64,000 nt of DNA from Tillandsia leiboldiana (GCA_029204045.2 JAQNDB010000099.1:1-64000), one strand, 5' to 3'. Shown: positions 10,394 through 22,402, numbered from the stretch's first letter. Numbers and translations are program-made. The notes: generated by a model from the letters alone, not told the origin.

Positions 10394-13300
10394 TGTGGTG
10401 ACCCGGATCTTTGCAGGGCTTCTACAGTGTGACCAGCAGCTTCTGGAAGCCTACGTGGCATGTCGGCGGTGTTCGCGCGCCAGTTTGGACACAAGAGATG
10501 GACTTGGGGCTTAAAATGGATCTCGTAGGTAATCGGGGGACCCCATCGGATGTTTAGAAGAGTTTACGCGTGGAGTGGATATCAAATTTAGGCTCGGCGC
10601 GGAATTCGGATTAAAAATACCTTTCCGGGAGCCTCCGGCAAATTTTAGGATTGGAATTTGGCAAAATGGACGCCGGATTTGGAATCAGCGCGCGAAAACG
10701 GTCAAGATGGGCTATTTACTTACTGTTTTTGAGCTTGCGGGTACTGTTCATGCCGGAACAGTATTTCCGGCGATCGCCGGCGGCGGCCGGCGGCGGCGGA
10801 CAGCGTCGGCGGGCGGCGGCGCAGCCTCGGGCAGGCGTTTGGCGGCCGCGGGCAGGCGGCTGAGGGCGCGGGCAGGCGGCTGAGCGCGCGGGCAGGCGCG
10901 CGGTCCACCGCGGAGGTCGTGCACCGGGGGCGGGCCACGTGGCGCTCTCCGGTTGGCCGGTTCAGCGGGCGCGGTCCACTGAAATTGGGCCCGGGTGCAC
11001 GGTAGACCGGGTGGACACGTGGCGTGAGGTGATTGGTTCGGTGTTGTGCTCCCGGTCCACGCAACCGGTGGAGTGGGTGACCGGGGCAGGTGGCCGTACG
11101 GCGGGGCAGGTGGCCGTACGGCCCGGGTCAGCCGCGACGTGCGCGGTCCACGGCGCGACGTGCGTGGTGCACGGGTTGCCGGGCCACGTGTCGCGTCGCC
11201 ATTGGCGGGCGCAGGTGCACCGGGTGCAGTGGGGCCCGGGGGTATAGTGGGCTGGGCTGTGTGGTGGACCGGGCCGCACTGTGCGCGCCCGAAACTTGGC
11301 GGGCCGGGCCGCACTGTGCGCGCCCGAATTCGGGCGGACCGGACCGGGCGCCCGAAAGTTGGGACACAATGGGAATTTTTCCAATTGTTTCCTCAGCCTA
11401 TAAATAGGCAGCCCGAGCCCTCTTCTTTGGCTCTTTTCTCTCAGCCCACGCACCATCTTCCCGAGCACCTTGAAGAAGACTTGTTCAACTCTTAATTCTT
11501 GATCTTCCTGCCAAGTTCTAGGATTTTAGGAGCGCGCATCCCGAGGTTCTGGATTTTACGGTGCTGCGCGATGTTGCTTTCTAGTGTTCCTGTTCGGCGC
11601 AGCGACAGTGTTTTGGCTCCCCTGGGCTACCCCGAGCTCCTTTTTCTGTGATTCTTGCGCCGACAGACTCCTAAGAGGTAGGGTTTCATCTTTCGTATTG
11701 ATCGCGCTTTCCCGTTGCGAGTTTTTGGCACGGATCCCGAGGCAACACTGTGACCCTTTTTCTGTTTGGCTTTGTGGGACAGCATCGAGGTGTTTTGGCC
11801 ATATCTTTGCGCACAAGCGTCAGCTGGAAACGAGCTTTTACAACTTTTTCATCTACAGATCGCAAGGAACGCGCTCGTATTTTTCTTGGATTTTTCTGAG
11901 ATTTCATCAGAGGTGAAAATTACTGTTTTCTCAGTGAACAGTGTACTGTTTTAATACAGATTTTTGTATGAGTGTACCCCCTTGCCTAATTTTTATCTTG
12001 GCTTACCGAACTCAGATTTGGGCGTACAAGCTACCGTTGCGAAGCTATCGACGCGATGATCGCGGTGATATTTTTCTGGGAATTTTCTGGGCTCTTGCTG
12101 CAGGTGAAAATTAAGCATTTTTGGGACTGTTGTTGTATGTGTGTGTGAGAGCAGATTTTGGAATGTATGTGTAATAGTGGACTTTGTGTTGTGCCAGGAG
12201 AGTTACGGGTGTGCTGAACTTATTGGAGCAAGGGATTAGAGTTATCTGGTGTTTTCAGCTGTTGGGCTTTGGACAGTCAGCTTTTCAGGTGGGTGCTTTG
12301 TTCCGAGAACCGGTGGACGGTTCTCTAACTCTATATGTTAGAATTGCATGCAGGTGTAGGGTACAATACCTGGGATTGATTGGTAAGCTTAACAATATTG
12401 ATTTATGGGAATTGCAAGTTAATTATTCATATTATGACAATGGTATTAATCAGACATTTATGTTGATGATTAGTGGAAGCTTACCTAAGGCAAGGTTACC
12501 CCATATGATTAATCATCATGCCATGTTAGCATATAACCCTTTTATGAGGCTGGTTTATACAATGGGATAGGATTATGTAGTTATGTGCAGGTTCTACTCC
12601 AAGGAGTGATTATGGATCGAAAATCATGGACAGGTATGGTCATTGCTAATTCTGGCATGAGGTTTATTTTCCTTATTCTTCTTGAGGACAAATGCATGCT
12701 TGTATGGACATATGTGTATGGACATATAGTTAGCCCATCTTTTACTGCTGCACTACATTTTGGAACTTGACTTAGGAGAAACCATGTTATTCCTTTCTCC
12801 TTCTTGTTAGTCAGGCGGTCTGTGTTGCTCGGGTTCGAGCAGAGGTTTGGGATAGTGTAGCTGGGACCTTCGGGTCAGAGACAGGGTGTGCTTGTTGTTG
12901 GATCGTGGGTTATTGCGGCAACCGCGGACAGTAGGCGGTTGACCGGATCTTGATTATTTTACCCAATTGTGGGTCGTGGGTTATTGCGGCAACCGCGGAC
13001 AGTAGGCGGTTGACCGGATCTTGATTATTTTACCCAATTGTGGGTCGTGGGTTATTGCGGTGACCGCGGACTTTGGGCGGTTGACCGGATGTTGACTATT
13101 GCATCAGATTGGGTATCAGATTTGTTCTAGTGGATGGTGTTTCCCACTTCTTGAGTACTATTGCGTCAGATCGGGGTTTTGTTAGGGGACGGAGTTTCCC
13201 ACTTTGATCATAGTCTTGATCCAGTCCTGCTATTATGAGACAGTGGTTACAGAGATACTTGTGATACTGATGACAGAGTTACTTTACTCGTGTGGGTCGC

Positions 13301-14537
13301 TCCCCTCGAGTGCCACTCCGGAGTGTGCGACTGGACGGATCGAGGCCAGTCTGTTACTTACTTTTGTGTGCGATCGGACGGTTCGATGCCGATCTGTTAC
13401 TTACCTTGGGATGCGACCGTACCAGCAGAGCAGGCAGTACCAGTGATTACTGGTCTATCGATTGGGTTTATTCAGGCAGATACTTTTTGTTACACTCGTG
13501 CCTGGGGGACCGAGTGGAGTCTAGTAGCTGTGTTTAGACCAGTGCTAGTATTGTTGGGAACCGTTCGGGGTTCGACGGTGGTCCCGTGGTCGTTGTGAGT
13601 TCTTTGACCATTGTGTGAGAGGTTGAGCATCTTGAGTCTTTCCGTTCTGAGAGAGAGAGGGCATGGATTTGACTATAGCCTGCATGAGCCACTACTCGAT
13701 AGCGAGTTAGTCCGTTTGGACGCCCTACGTAATTCCTGCCCGTCAGCGGGAGGTGGTTGTAGGTGGGCGCAGGTTTGACTGGACCCGATGTGGCAGTCAG
13801 CTCGATTGGGTCAATTGAGCACCTCGTGTGCGAGTGTTGCATATCTTCATCAGAGTTTCCCCATTTGAGCATTTGGTTAGAGGCATGGTAGCTGTAGAGT
13901 GTTTCCAGCTTCTTCTTTCAGTTTTACTGCATCGGTTATCTTTTGCCTCTAGTAGTCTTGGTGGGCAGATCGTCGGGCCTTGTGGCGATACCCACTGAGA
14001 ACTCCCTTATTGCGTAGTTCTCACGCCCGTTGGGGGTTTTCCCCCTTTTGTCCTTTCTCCTCTTTGTTTTGCAGAGTCTTGGCGGGTGTTGTCGTTCTGT
14101 GATTGCTGTGCGTGGTGAGGGAGTAGCGAGCTAGATCCAGACCCATCTTTGGAGAGTAGCGGTACCCCCTTTGGAGGAGATCTTCAGTATAGTCGATAGA
14201 TTGTTATTTATTTCCTCTTTTGAGAGACTGATGTAGTGAGGATATGATGTATTGAGAGCTTGTACACTGATGTTTTATTTGAGATATCTCCCTGTTGAGC
14301 TATGAGTTTTGTACTCGAGGTTAATGTATGATTATCATTTTTGGGAGATGGACCTTGTTGTTTTATCTTCAGTTGTACAGTGGTTGATTTTATTCTACAG
14401 CAGTTTTATCTTTTAGCTCTGATATCTGTTAGCTGTAGTTCTTTTTTGCAGGTAGGACGCTTCGCCTATGCGGGTTTGGCATTGGTGGCGGATCTGTTGG
14501 CGAGCCCGGGTCGCAGTTTCGACCCCGGGGCGTGACA
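10394..14537 (+). repeat. LARD-like element, 3' LTR
   Basis: This 4144-bp copy matches 2813-6954 with about two dozen scattered differences by eye. It ends GGGGCGTGACA and is followed directly by the CACAC duplication. Its TATA box is at 11399-11406. One substitution (GCATTGG for GCATAGG near 14480) breaks a pair in the terminal hairpin. Confidence 0.93.
11399..11406 (+). promoter_or_regulatory. TATA box of the LARD 3' LTR
   Basis: TATAAATA sits at the position equivalent to 3818-3825 in the 5' LTR. Confidence 0.7.
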
Positions 14538-14633
14538 CACACCGGGGGAGTTTGGTTTCAAAAAAAAAATATACGCAAATTCAAATCTTTTCAGTGGTCG
14601 TCTTCCGCTTAATGAAACCCCCAGGGCGTGACA
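14538..14633 (+). mobile_element. LTR A, right part (3' terminus)
   Basis: This continues LTR A after the LARD insertion. It starts with the duplicated CACAC, contains an A-run, and ends CCCCCAGGGCGTGACA, the same kind of terminus as the B, C and D LTRs. The next bases (GTCCG, 14634-14638) would be the right-hand target duplication of LTR A; its left partner is outside the window. Confidence 0.8.
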
Positions 14634-14930
14634 GTCCGAGATCGAGTTTTATACAGATCTTTGATTTTGAGCTTTGCGCAGGCAGGTACGGGTTTTATAC
14701 AGGACCATTTGATTGGGTTATATCTCGGCAGTTTCTTTTTAGTGATGCATACACATACTTACTTGATATCATCCATATGGCATTTGGCATAGTAGTGTAG
14801 ATTTCATTCCAGCTTCTACTTTCATATTACTATTATTATCATCTCCTACTTTGCCTTTTTGGTAGACTCGGTGGGTAGGTCGGAGGTTCGATGACGTAGT
14901 GTTGGTGTAAAAAAAAATAATTTAATCAAA
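14634..14930 (+). repeat. Old LTR-like fragment
   Basis: There is no coding potential. The stretch from about 14780 (TTCCAGCTTCTACTTTCA through GACTCGGTGGGTAGGTCGG) is a diverged relative of the LARD LTR segment near 6318-6390, so this looks like a worn piece of a related gypsy LTR. Confidence 0.45.
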
Positions 14931-15720
14931 AAGAATAGGGGGAAAGATTATAGTTGGTCCGTAATATTGATTTGCCTATATATTTCTAATAAACTTCGTA
15001 TAGGCCCAAATTTTTTAAATATATTAATAATTTGGATCCAACAAATTTTACTGCAAATTCAAGCCTCCTTAATAGGTCATTGGTGAACACAAGCTTAGGC
15101 CATTTGTGAACACAAGCTTAGGCCATTTGTGAACACAAGCTTATAGGTCTCATCTAAGCCCTATCGATTTTTTTTAATCTACCAAATCAGTCGGATCCTA
15201 TTTTTTTTGTGTCCAGCGGGCCTTACATTATAGTCAACTTTTTATTTAAAGATTTAATTCCAAAAATTATGTTCAAATTGAATTTTGAATTTTTTACCAA
15301 ATTTCAAAATATTTTTCAACCGATTTATCCAAACTCATATTTCATTCGAAATTCAAATTTCCAACCAAATTCCAAAATATCTCTCAAACGTCACCTCTAC
15401 TCAAATTTGAATTTTGAATTCAACCGAAATCCCCCATCTGTATTAAAGATAGAATATCTCAAACCCAAATTGAATTTTGAATTCAGCCGAAATTCCTCAT
15501 CCATCAATTACCTCAAAATATCTCTGAACCGACTTATCCAAACTCATATTCGAAATTCAAATCCCCACCCAAATTTCAAAATATCTCTCAAACTCATATT
15601 TCATTAGAAATTCAAATTTTCAACCAAATTTTAAAATATCTTTCAACCGATTTACACAAGCTTACCCATATCCTGTTTATTTGGAATTTTGAATTTTTGA
15701 ATCCATGCAAATTCCCTCGT
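14930..15720. repeat. AT-rich degenerate sequence with a small tandem repeat
   Basis: The unit TTAGGCCATTTGTGAACACAAGC is repeated about three times at roughly 15076-15143. The rest is low-complexity AT-rich sequence built of AAATTTCAAA/TTTGAATTTTGAATT words. An open frame at 15209-15607 translates to Asn/Phe/Ile-rich low-complexity sequence, and I do not accept it as a gene. Confidence 0.6.
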
Positions 15721-16235
15721 TCGTTAATCCTAGTCAATTTTGAAATTTGAACCCCTCAACATATTGAAATTTGAACATAACCGATCAATTTTGAAATTTG
15801 AATATATTCAATTTAAAATTTTGAAATTTAAAATTTGAATATAACCACATTTCCTCAACATATTGAAATTTGAACATAACCGTTCAATTTTGAAATTTGA
15901 AATTTAAAATTTGAATATAACCACATTCCCTCAACATATTGAAATTTGAATATAACCGTTCAATTTTGAAATTTGAACATATTCAATTTTGAAATTTGAA
16001 ATTTAAAATTTCAATATAACCACATTCCCTCAACATATTGAAATTTGAACATAACCGTTCAATTTTGAAATTTGAACATATTCAATTTTGAAATTTGAAA
16101 TTTAAAATTTCAATATAACCACATTCCCTCAACATATTGAAATTTGAACATAACCGTTCAATTTTGAAATTTGAACATATTCAATTTTAAAATTTGAAAT
16201 TTAAAATTTCAATATAACAATTTCCTCAACTATTC
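15720..16235. repeat. AT-rich minisatellite, 75-100 bp unit, about five copies
   Basis: The word CCTCAACATATTG recurs at about 15753, 15853, 15928, 16028 and 16127, with a degenerate copy near 16223. Spacing is 100, 75, 100, 99 and 96 bp. Units consist of AAATTTGAA and its complement, so each unit is itself partly palindromic. Confidence 0.85.
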
Positions 16236-16349
16236 AAATTTGAATCTCGTCTTTTCCACGCACGTCTTTCCCTCAACGAACCTACATTTCCTCACCAATC
16301 CCTTAACTAATCCCAACAAACCCCACGCGACATCTCTCCCACTCCCCAC

Positions 16350-16357
16350 TATAAATA
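16350..16357 (+). promoter_or_regulatory. TATA box in host segment H
   Basis: TATAAATA sits in CACTATAAATAGAGA and is followed by an A/C-rich leader with CCACATCGTAC repeats and a possible splice donor (CAGGTAAAAA, about 16598-16607). This resembles an LTR promoter, but no matching LTR boundaries were found around it. Confidence 0.5.
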
Positions 16358-16600
16358 GAGAAAATAGAAAGAAGAAATAGGAGATTTTTTTTGGTCTAAA
16401 GAAGAACAACGCGACTATCCCACCACAAAAAAAAACAACCTCCTCAATTCCACCACACATCGTACATTTCCAATTCCGCAATTATATCTTCGACTTTCTC
16501 ACCACATCGTACAGTTTCAATTCCCATACCTTCAACTTCCTCACCTTCCCATACCTTCGACTTCCTCACCACCTCACCATCTCCGACCATATCCTCTCAG

Positions 16601-16603
<3 letters not shown>

Positions 16604-16631
<28 letters not shown>

Positions 16632-16632
16632 G
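16604..16632. repeat. (AAAT)n microsatellite
   Basis: About seven tandem AAAT units lie directly downstream of the GGTAAAAA possible splice donor. Confidence 0.9.
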
Positions 16633-16699
16633 ATAAAATTATGTCCGTTGTGCCCGTCGACGTCGCCATCCTCATCATCCTCGTCGTTACCTCGTCATC

Positions 16700-17035
16700 C
16701 TCGCCAACCACCTAATCCCCATGTTGACGTCTTCGATGGAAGAGGGGAGGAGGATCATTGATCCTTCGTTTCTTCGGACCTCTCCACCCCCATTCGAAGC
16801 CGTCAATCACCACGCAACCGCCAACCACCTAATCCCCATGTTGACGTCTTCGATGGAAGATGGGAGGAGGATCATTGATCCTCCGTTTCTTCGAACCTCT
16901 CCACCCCATTCGAAGCCGTCAATCATCACCAACCACCTAATCCCCATGTTGACGTCTTCGATGGAAGAGGGGAGGAGGATCATTGATCCTCCGTTTCTTC
17001 GGATCTCTCCACCCCATTCGAAATCGCTAATTAAT
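16700..17035. repeat. Three-copy repeat, 108-117 bp unit
   Basis: CCAACCACCTAATCCCCATG begins at about 16704, 16821 and 16929. Both spacings (117 and 108) are multiples of three, so an open frame of 146 codons (16721-17161, plus) reads through the array with repeats of MLTSSMEEGRRIIDP. A minus-strand frame of 114 codons (16807-17151) also stays open. I see no family resemblance and regard coding as unproven. Confidence 0.75.
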
Positions 17036-17109
17036 GAAGCCACCATCGCAAAAAAAATAATAATAATAATAAAAATAATAAAAATAATAAGAAACAAAAA
17101 AAAGTATCG

Positions 17110-18140
17110 CATAAGTTTAATAAAGTCGGTTCGGGCGATTTCTTCGGACACCCGAATTTAGGCTTGCTCCAAGTCGGTTCGGGTGATTTCTTCGGACACC
17201 CAGATTTAGGCTCGTTCCAAGCCGGTTCGGATGATTTCTTCCGACATCCCGATTTAGGTTCAGTCGAAAAGGGGATTTTTCGGACCCAAATCAAAATAAA
17301 ATAACGGGGATTTTTTCGGATCCCAAATTTTAAAAAGGAGATTTCTTTGGACCCTAAATCAAAATAAAAAGAAGTTTAATAAAGCCGGTTCGGATGATTT
17401 TTCGGACATCCGGATTTAGGCTCAGTAAAAGGGGATTTCTTCGGACCGCGAATCAAAATAAAAATAACAAGGATTTCTTCGGACCCTAAATTTTAAAAAG
17501 GGGTTATTCGGACCCCAAATCAAATTAAAAAGAAGTTTAATAAAGCCGGTTCGGGTGATTTCTTCGGACATCCGGATTTAGGCTCAAGTCAAAAGGGGAT
17601 TTCTTCGGACCCCGAATCAAAATAAAAATAAAGGGAATTTCTTCGGACCCCAAATTATTTTAAAAAAGGAGATTTCTTCGGACCCAAAATTATTTTTAAA
17701 AGGGGATTTCTTCGTACTCCAAATCAAAATAAAATGACGGGGATTTCTTCGGACCCCAAATTATTTTAAAAATAAAACAACGGGGATTTCTTGGGATCCC
17801 AAATTATTTTAAAAATAAAATAAAGGGGATTTCTTCGGACCCCAAATCAAAATAAAATGACGGGGATTTCTTCGGACCCCAAATTATTTTAAAAATAAAA
17901 TAACGGAGATTTCTTCGGACCCCAAATTATTTTAAAAAGGGATTTCTTCGAACCCCAAATCATTTAAAAATAAAGGAGATTTTTTCGGACCCCAAATCAA
18001 AATAAAACAACGAGAATTTCTTGGGACCCCAAATTATTTGAAAAAAAGATTTCTTCGGACCCCAAGATAAGATTAGGGAATTTTTCTCGGACCCCAAATA
18101 AAACAAAATAAAAGGGGATATCTCCAGACCCCAAATCAAG
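17110..18140. repeat. Degenerate minisatellite with GATTTCTTCGGAC core
   Basis: More than 20 imperfect copies contain GGGGATTTCTTCGGACCCCAA separated by AAATCAAAATAAAA or AAATTATTTTAAAA spacers. The left edge (17120-17270) has a longer unit of roughly 54 bp with TTCGGGTGATTTCTTCGGACA. There is no coding potential. Confidence 0.85.
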
Positions 18141-18234
18141 ATTTCTTTGAATTAAAAGAAATCAATTCCAAACAAAATTTAAATGGGGCCTAATCAACTT
18201 GGAGCCTAAGTCCAATTCAAAGAGGCCTAATAAA

Positions 18235-18420
18235 TAACGCCCAGTCCACATACGAGCCCTGAATCCAGTCCACATATAACATAGGGCCAGTCCGCATACG
18301 GATCCCAAATCCAGTCCATATATAACATAGGCCCAGTCCACATACTGCCCCGAATCCAGCCCACATATAATATTGGCCCAGTCCACATACGGGCCCCGAA
18401 TCCAGTCCACTTGCAAATAA
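18235..18420. repeat. Tandem repeat of about 55 bp, CCAGTCCACATA core
   Basis: CCAGTCCACATA alternates with GGGCCCCGAATCCAGT-type spacers in about three to four imperfect copies. Minus-strand open frames here are Trp/Gly/Tyr-rich translations of the repeat. Confidence 0.7.
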
Positions 18421-18646
18421 AACCCAAAACCCGTTCAATCCACAAATAAAACTGATAACCCATTCCAACCCACAAATAAAACCCAAAACCCATTCGATCC
18501 ACAAATAAAACTGATAACCCATTCCAACCCACAAATAAAACCCAAAACCCATTCGATCCACAAATAAAACTGATAACCCATTCCAACCCACAAATAAAAC
18601 CCAAACCCATTCGATCTACAAAATAATTGATAACCCATTCCAACCC
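18420..18646. repeat. 59-bp tandem repeat, target of element B
   Basis: The unit AACCCATTCCAACCCACAAA plus 39 more bases is repeated about 3.5 times. Element B inserted within a unit: AACCC (18642-18646) is duplicated at 33332-33336, after which the array tail continues (CACAAATAAAATCC). Confidence 0.85.
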
Positions 18647-19180
18647 TGTAATGACACGACTTTTCTAGTATTATTTTACCCTCCTGCTAATAAAGTGTAA
18701 GTTAGAGGGAATTAAAATATCAGGCTCTTTAGAGTTGACTAACATGTGGTGCGGGTATTTTTCGGTGATAGGGCTCGAAAAACGATGAGCGACGGTGCAA
18801 TCGGATCCAAAATCCGACTTACGGATCTCCCGGAATGGGGTTTCTAAGATCGCGGTGACTTAAGGTGTGCATCGAAATCCGTGTAAAATATCTGGCACGC
18901 TTTTTGAGGAATTTTGGATATTCTGTGTGATTAATTAATTAAGAAATTAATTAATCAATGATGTGAAATTAAATCTGGGAATTTATTCCCTATATTAATT
19001 AATTAGGAAATTAATTAATCGGTGACTAGGATTTAAAAAGGTGGGGTTTATCTCGTGGGATTAGATATTTATTGTTAGAAGATAAATATCCGAATATTCG
19101 GGACTTTTCCTTTTTACGTACGAATAATAAAAGGGAAATAAAAGAATAAAATAAAAGGGGAAATTAAATTAATAAGAGGA

Positions 19181-19188
19181 TATTTAAA
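19181..19188 (+). promoter_or_regulatory. TATA-like box of the B 5' LTR
   Basis: TATTTAAA lies about 535 bp into the LTR, just before a purine-rich leader. The 3' LTR has the same box at 27233-27240 and LTR C has TATATAAG at 30234-30241. Confidence 0.5.
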
Positions 19189-21864
19189 CCCCGGTCACCC
19201 GAAAGCGGAAAAAAAACCCTAATTTAAAATACCGCCGTCTCAAATCCTTCTTTTTCGTGCGTACCGAAAACCCAACGTAACCCTAGTTGGAAAAGAGAGA
19301 AAAGAAAAAGGAAACCCTAACCGTAGGAGAAAAGAAGGAAAGAAGGAGAAAGCGGAGGAACCCGATCGCCCCAATTGACGTCCGGAGACCGGAGAACAAG
19401 ATCGTCGACGGGGAGCGGATCTGGATCTCCAACGCCGCGAGGACCAAGATCGGTTCTTTAATTCCGATAAATTAAGGTTAGTGATCATCATTTCGTTGTC
19501 AAATTAATCGGGGATTTTCCGTGTTCTTGTAAGGTCGTTTTAATTGGTACATCGATCGCGGATTTTCGTCGGGTTTTGATCCATGTTTTATTCTCGTTCT
19601 TGATCGAGGGTAATCGATGGTTTTTAATCGGTTTCTTTTTATCGGGCTTCCGATCGACATTTTGGTTGTTCGTCGATCGTTGGTTTAGTCATTAGAATTA
19701 TCGTGTATTTATTCGAGAATTTTTGGGGATGTTTCGTCGGAACATAGTGGGTTAACGGGAGGCCGCCGCCGCCGTTTTTTAAATGGGAGGCCGCCGCCGC
19801 CGTTACCATGTCCGCGGGATCTTCGCCTGGGTCGCACGGGAGCGAAAACGGAGAAGAAAACGCGAAAAGTTAGGGTTTACTGTGCTGTCCGTACGGCGGC
19901 GGTCCACGGACCCCGGGCGTGCACCCGGTGCACGCCCCGCTGTCCCAAAAGCGCAGACCCGGCGCACGAAACTGTGCGCCGGGTTGCACAGTGTGCGCGG
20001 TGCACGCCCTAGGCGTGCACCCGGCGCGCGCGCTTGCGGCCGAAGAGCAAGGACCCGGTGCAGGCTCGGGTCGTGCACCGGCCCGGCCCGAGATGCGCGG
20101 TGCACGCTTCCTGCGTGCACCCGGCGCATGCCGCCGCCGCCTGACGCCGTGAACCTGGTCCACGGATGCTCCTGTGCACCACCCGACAGCCCAAAGTTCG
20201 ATAGCTCCGTTTGGGTCCGTTTTTCCACCGTTTTGAGCGCCGTTTTCGCCGTTGGGATCACAATCTCCGCGGTTTTCTTGGCATGGTCACTTGGGATCTT
20301 CTTGGTCACTATTTTATTTTGTTGGGTGTCGATTTCGCCGACGCTCCGCGCCTCGACGAAATTGTCGGGGGCGCGCCGTCGGCTCCCTTTTATCATCGTT
20401 TTTACCGTCGGGGCCTTTTTGATTTAACCATTGACGTCCCGAGTGGGCTACCGGTTGGGGATTGGGTTTTGTTGGTTTTCCGTTAGCGATTTTTGGGTTC
20501 CGACGGAGTCCACGATGATATAGTCGCGGTCCGGTTGCTGTTAACCATCAGTTTTATCGTCGGGGACCCGGTTTGATCTAAGTTTTCGGTTTTACTCGAC
20601 AGTTTTGATTTGTTGGGTTTTTGATTTACGTCCCGGTCCCCTAGGCACGACGATTTCGGTTTTGCGGGTTTAACGTAACGATGGTTGGGACCACTAGTTT
20701 TTACCTGATTAGGGTAAGGTGTTAATTTGTGCTCTTGGATATTTTAGTAGGCAGCAAGGAGTCCTGATTTGCTTAGGAGGGTCGCGGGCGCAGTCGAATA
20801 TCTTCAACTAGGTGGGTACGGTTGCGATAAGTGCAACAAGTGCAGTAAGTGCATCTATCGTCATTAAAATGCTCTTAATTTGTCTAACAAAGTAGATGGA
20901 CAGTTTAACCTTTCGCATAACTGTATTTTATCTAACAATTCAAGCGGCTACGGTCGCGGTGCTCAATACACGCCGATCTCGGCAAATCCGTTTCGGATGC
21001 TGCACGTACACAGGCGGATTGGCCTCCGCATGGGTGTACTTTTCCGGAGAAGTGGTCTCTTTTGACCCGTGTGCCCCACGAAAGTATAGGTGCGAGTGGG
21101 GACCCCTTCACGACAGCTATAGGTGCCGCACTAGCTCCGTGAAGAGGTTAAAAGCATCAAAGAGGTGTTTGCGCACGAGGGGAGACTTTAGTCTCCCCGA
21201 CAGGTACTCTGGGGTTGGTGCCCAACTTAATTGGTAAATCTGGGGTTGGTGCCCAGCTTAATTATGTGCAGGGTTTTAGCGAAAGGTTCCGGTGTATTTG
21301 GTTTGCTCCCTATTCCTTATTGTTATTAGACATCTACTTTGTTTGTCACTGACTTTACCAACTTCGTGACAGGTTTGACTAGGTGTAGTAGTCGCGACGA
21401 CGGTGAGGCAGCGATTAAAGAACATTAGCTGGATGAGGTTTATTCCATTATTTCTTGCTTGAGTTATCTCTTCCCCTTGTTATCTAAGTTTAAGTTCTGA
21501 ATTGCTTGATTGTGGAATGTTGTGGATGTTGGATTGAGAGACGGTTTTGTGATGTGATTTTTATAATGTTCCTTGATGATTTATATGCGGCATGTTTTAT
21601 ACCGAACAAAAAGGGGTTTCGAAAATATTTTCCAAAACCAAGTGTCGTGTGGGCACTGCTTTGAAAACCTGTGGATTTATCCTTTCCGAAACGATGTAGC
21701 CGCCGTACTGTGAATGTGTAGACGTTTTCAAAGGAATGGGTGTCGAGTGGACACCGTTTACAAACTTGTAGGTTCCTCTTAATGTGATTAAATGTCTTTA
21801 CACTCTCGTACTTGTTGACTGTGACTGTGTGGTTAAAGGTTGTATGTTGATGTTGTAAATGAGA

Positions 21865-21925
21865 CGCCGTGCATATACAAAGGAGACTCTGTCCGTGGGC
21901 AGGGTGAATTTGTGTATGTGGCGGT
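21865..21925 (+). other. Conserved LTR-terminal hairpin, B 5' LTR
   Basis: CATATACAAA (21872-21881) pairs with TTTGTGTATG (21909-21918), with a G-U wobble where LTR A has A-U. The inner CTCTGT (21887-21892) pairs with GCAGGG (21899-21904) using G-U pairs. The substitutions keep RNA pairing but would weaken a DNA cruciform. Confidence 0.75.
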
Positions 21926-22037
21926 CTGACACGCACCGGGGACGAGGCTGATGCTTATTTATTAAGGAAAAAAAATTTATACACGCACATTTCCGCTTAT
22001 CTTTACCTAAAATCCCCCGGGGGCGTGACAGATTAAA

Positions 22038-22047
22038 TTGTATCAGA
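22038..22047 (+). other. Primer-binding site of element B (mutated)
   Basis: TTGTATCAGAG lies 7-8 bp after the LTR end. It matches the tRNA-iMet site TGGTATCAGAG except for G to T at the second base. Confidence 0.75.
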
Positions 22048-22257
22048 GAAAAACAAATTTAACCACAGCAGTCAGTGATCCACATCCACAGTGTATGATG
22101 CCACAAGCAAATCGAACATGAGATAACCAAGGTGTAGGTGCGGTAGATCGTGAGTGTACGATGGATAAAGGGGTACTTAATTTCGGTGTGTCCGTAGGTC
22201 GTGGTGCTAGACCGGTTAGGTCTAGGGTTGACTTGGTTTCTTTGCATATAGCGAATA

Positions 22258-22392
22258 ATGGCCCGAAATGGGCTATCAGCGGAGAACACAGGGGCAGAAA
22301 GTACGGTGCGAACAGCGGCAGAGTATCAGCTTCTCCGACAACGACTACAAGAGATGGCCGGGCAGCTAGCAACCCTTATGGAACAGATGCGA
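22258..22392 (+). pseudogene. Element B gag, 5' fragment
   Basis: An open frame begins at 22258 and contains QLLRQRLQEMAGQLATL, matching QLLRQQLREMAGQLATL near the N-terminus of the D Gag. It is cut at 22392 by Cassandra TRIM 1; the rest of gag resumes at 22969. In D this segment lies about 100 codons ahead of the Gag core. Confidence 0.75.
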
Positions 22393-22402
22393 TGTGACGC
22401 CC

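Larger units (their letters stand above)
2813..14537 (+). mobile_element. LARD-like non-autonomous gypsy LTR retrotransposon, complete
   Basis: The element is bounded by two direct 4.14-kb LTRs (2813-6954 and 10394-14537) that begin TGTGGTGACC and end GGGGCGTGACA. They flank a 3.44-kb internal region without an intact gene. The target-site duplication is CACAC (2808-2812 and 14538-14542), inside LTR A. A perfect 13-base tRNA-iMet primer site follows the first LTR. By eye the LTRs differ at roughly two dozen positions (about 0.6 %), so insertion is recent. Long LTRs, a long internal region and no coding capacity match the LARD class. The internal region still shows recognisable reverse transcriptase and RNase H remnants, so it descends from an autonomous gypsy element. 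Confidence 0.92.
18647..22030 (+). repeat. Element B, 5' LTR
   Basis: This 3384-bp repeat contains a TATA-like TATTTAAA (19181-19188), an A/G-rich leader, an AAATTAAGGTTAGTG possible splice donor (about 19470), a GC-rich GTGCAC-dense block (about 19880-20180), a TGGGGTTGGTGCCCA tandem (about 21210-21265) and the terminal hairpin (21865-21925). It ends CCCCCGGGGGCGTGACA. Confidence 0.92.

Noticed and set aside
15209..15607. 132-codon Asn/Phe/Ile-rich frame
   Set aside because: Low-complexity translation of AAATTTCAAA-type repeats with no recognisable domain.
17110..18640. CRISPR-like array
   Set aside because: The repeats are degenerate, spacers are repetitive and AT-rich, and the window is plant nuclear DNA. 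These are minisatellites.
18217..18643. Minus-strand open frames rich in Trp, Gly, Tyr and Phe (up to 138 codons)
   Set aside because: They are direct translations of the 55- and 59-bp tandem repeats in several frames at once, with no domain.
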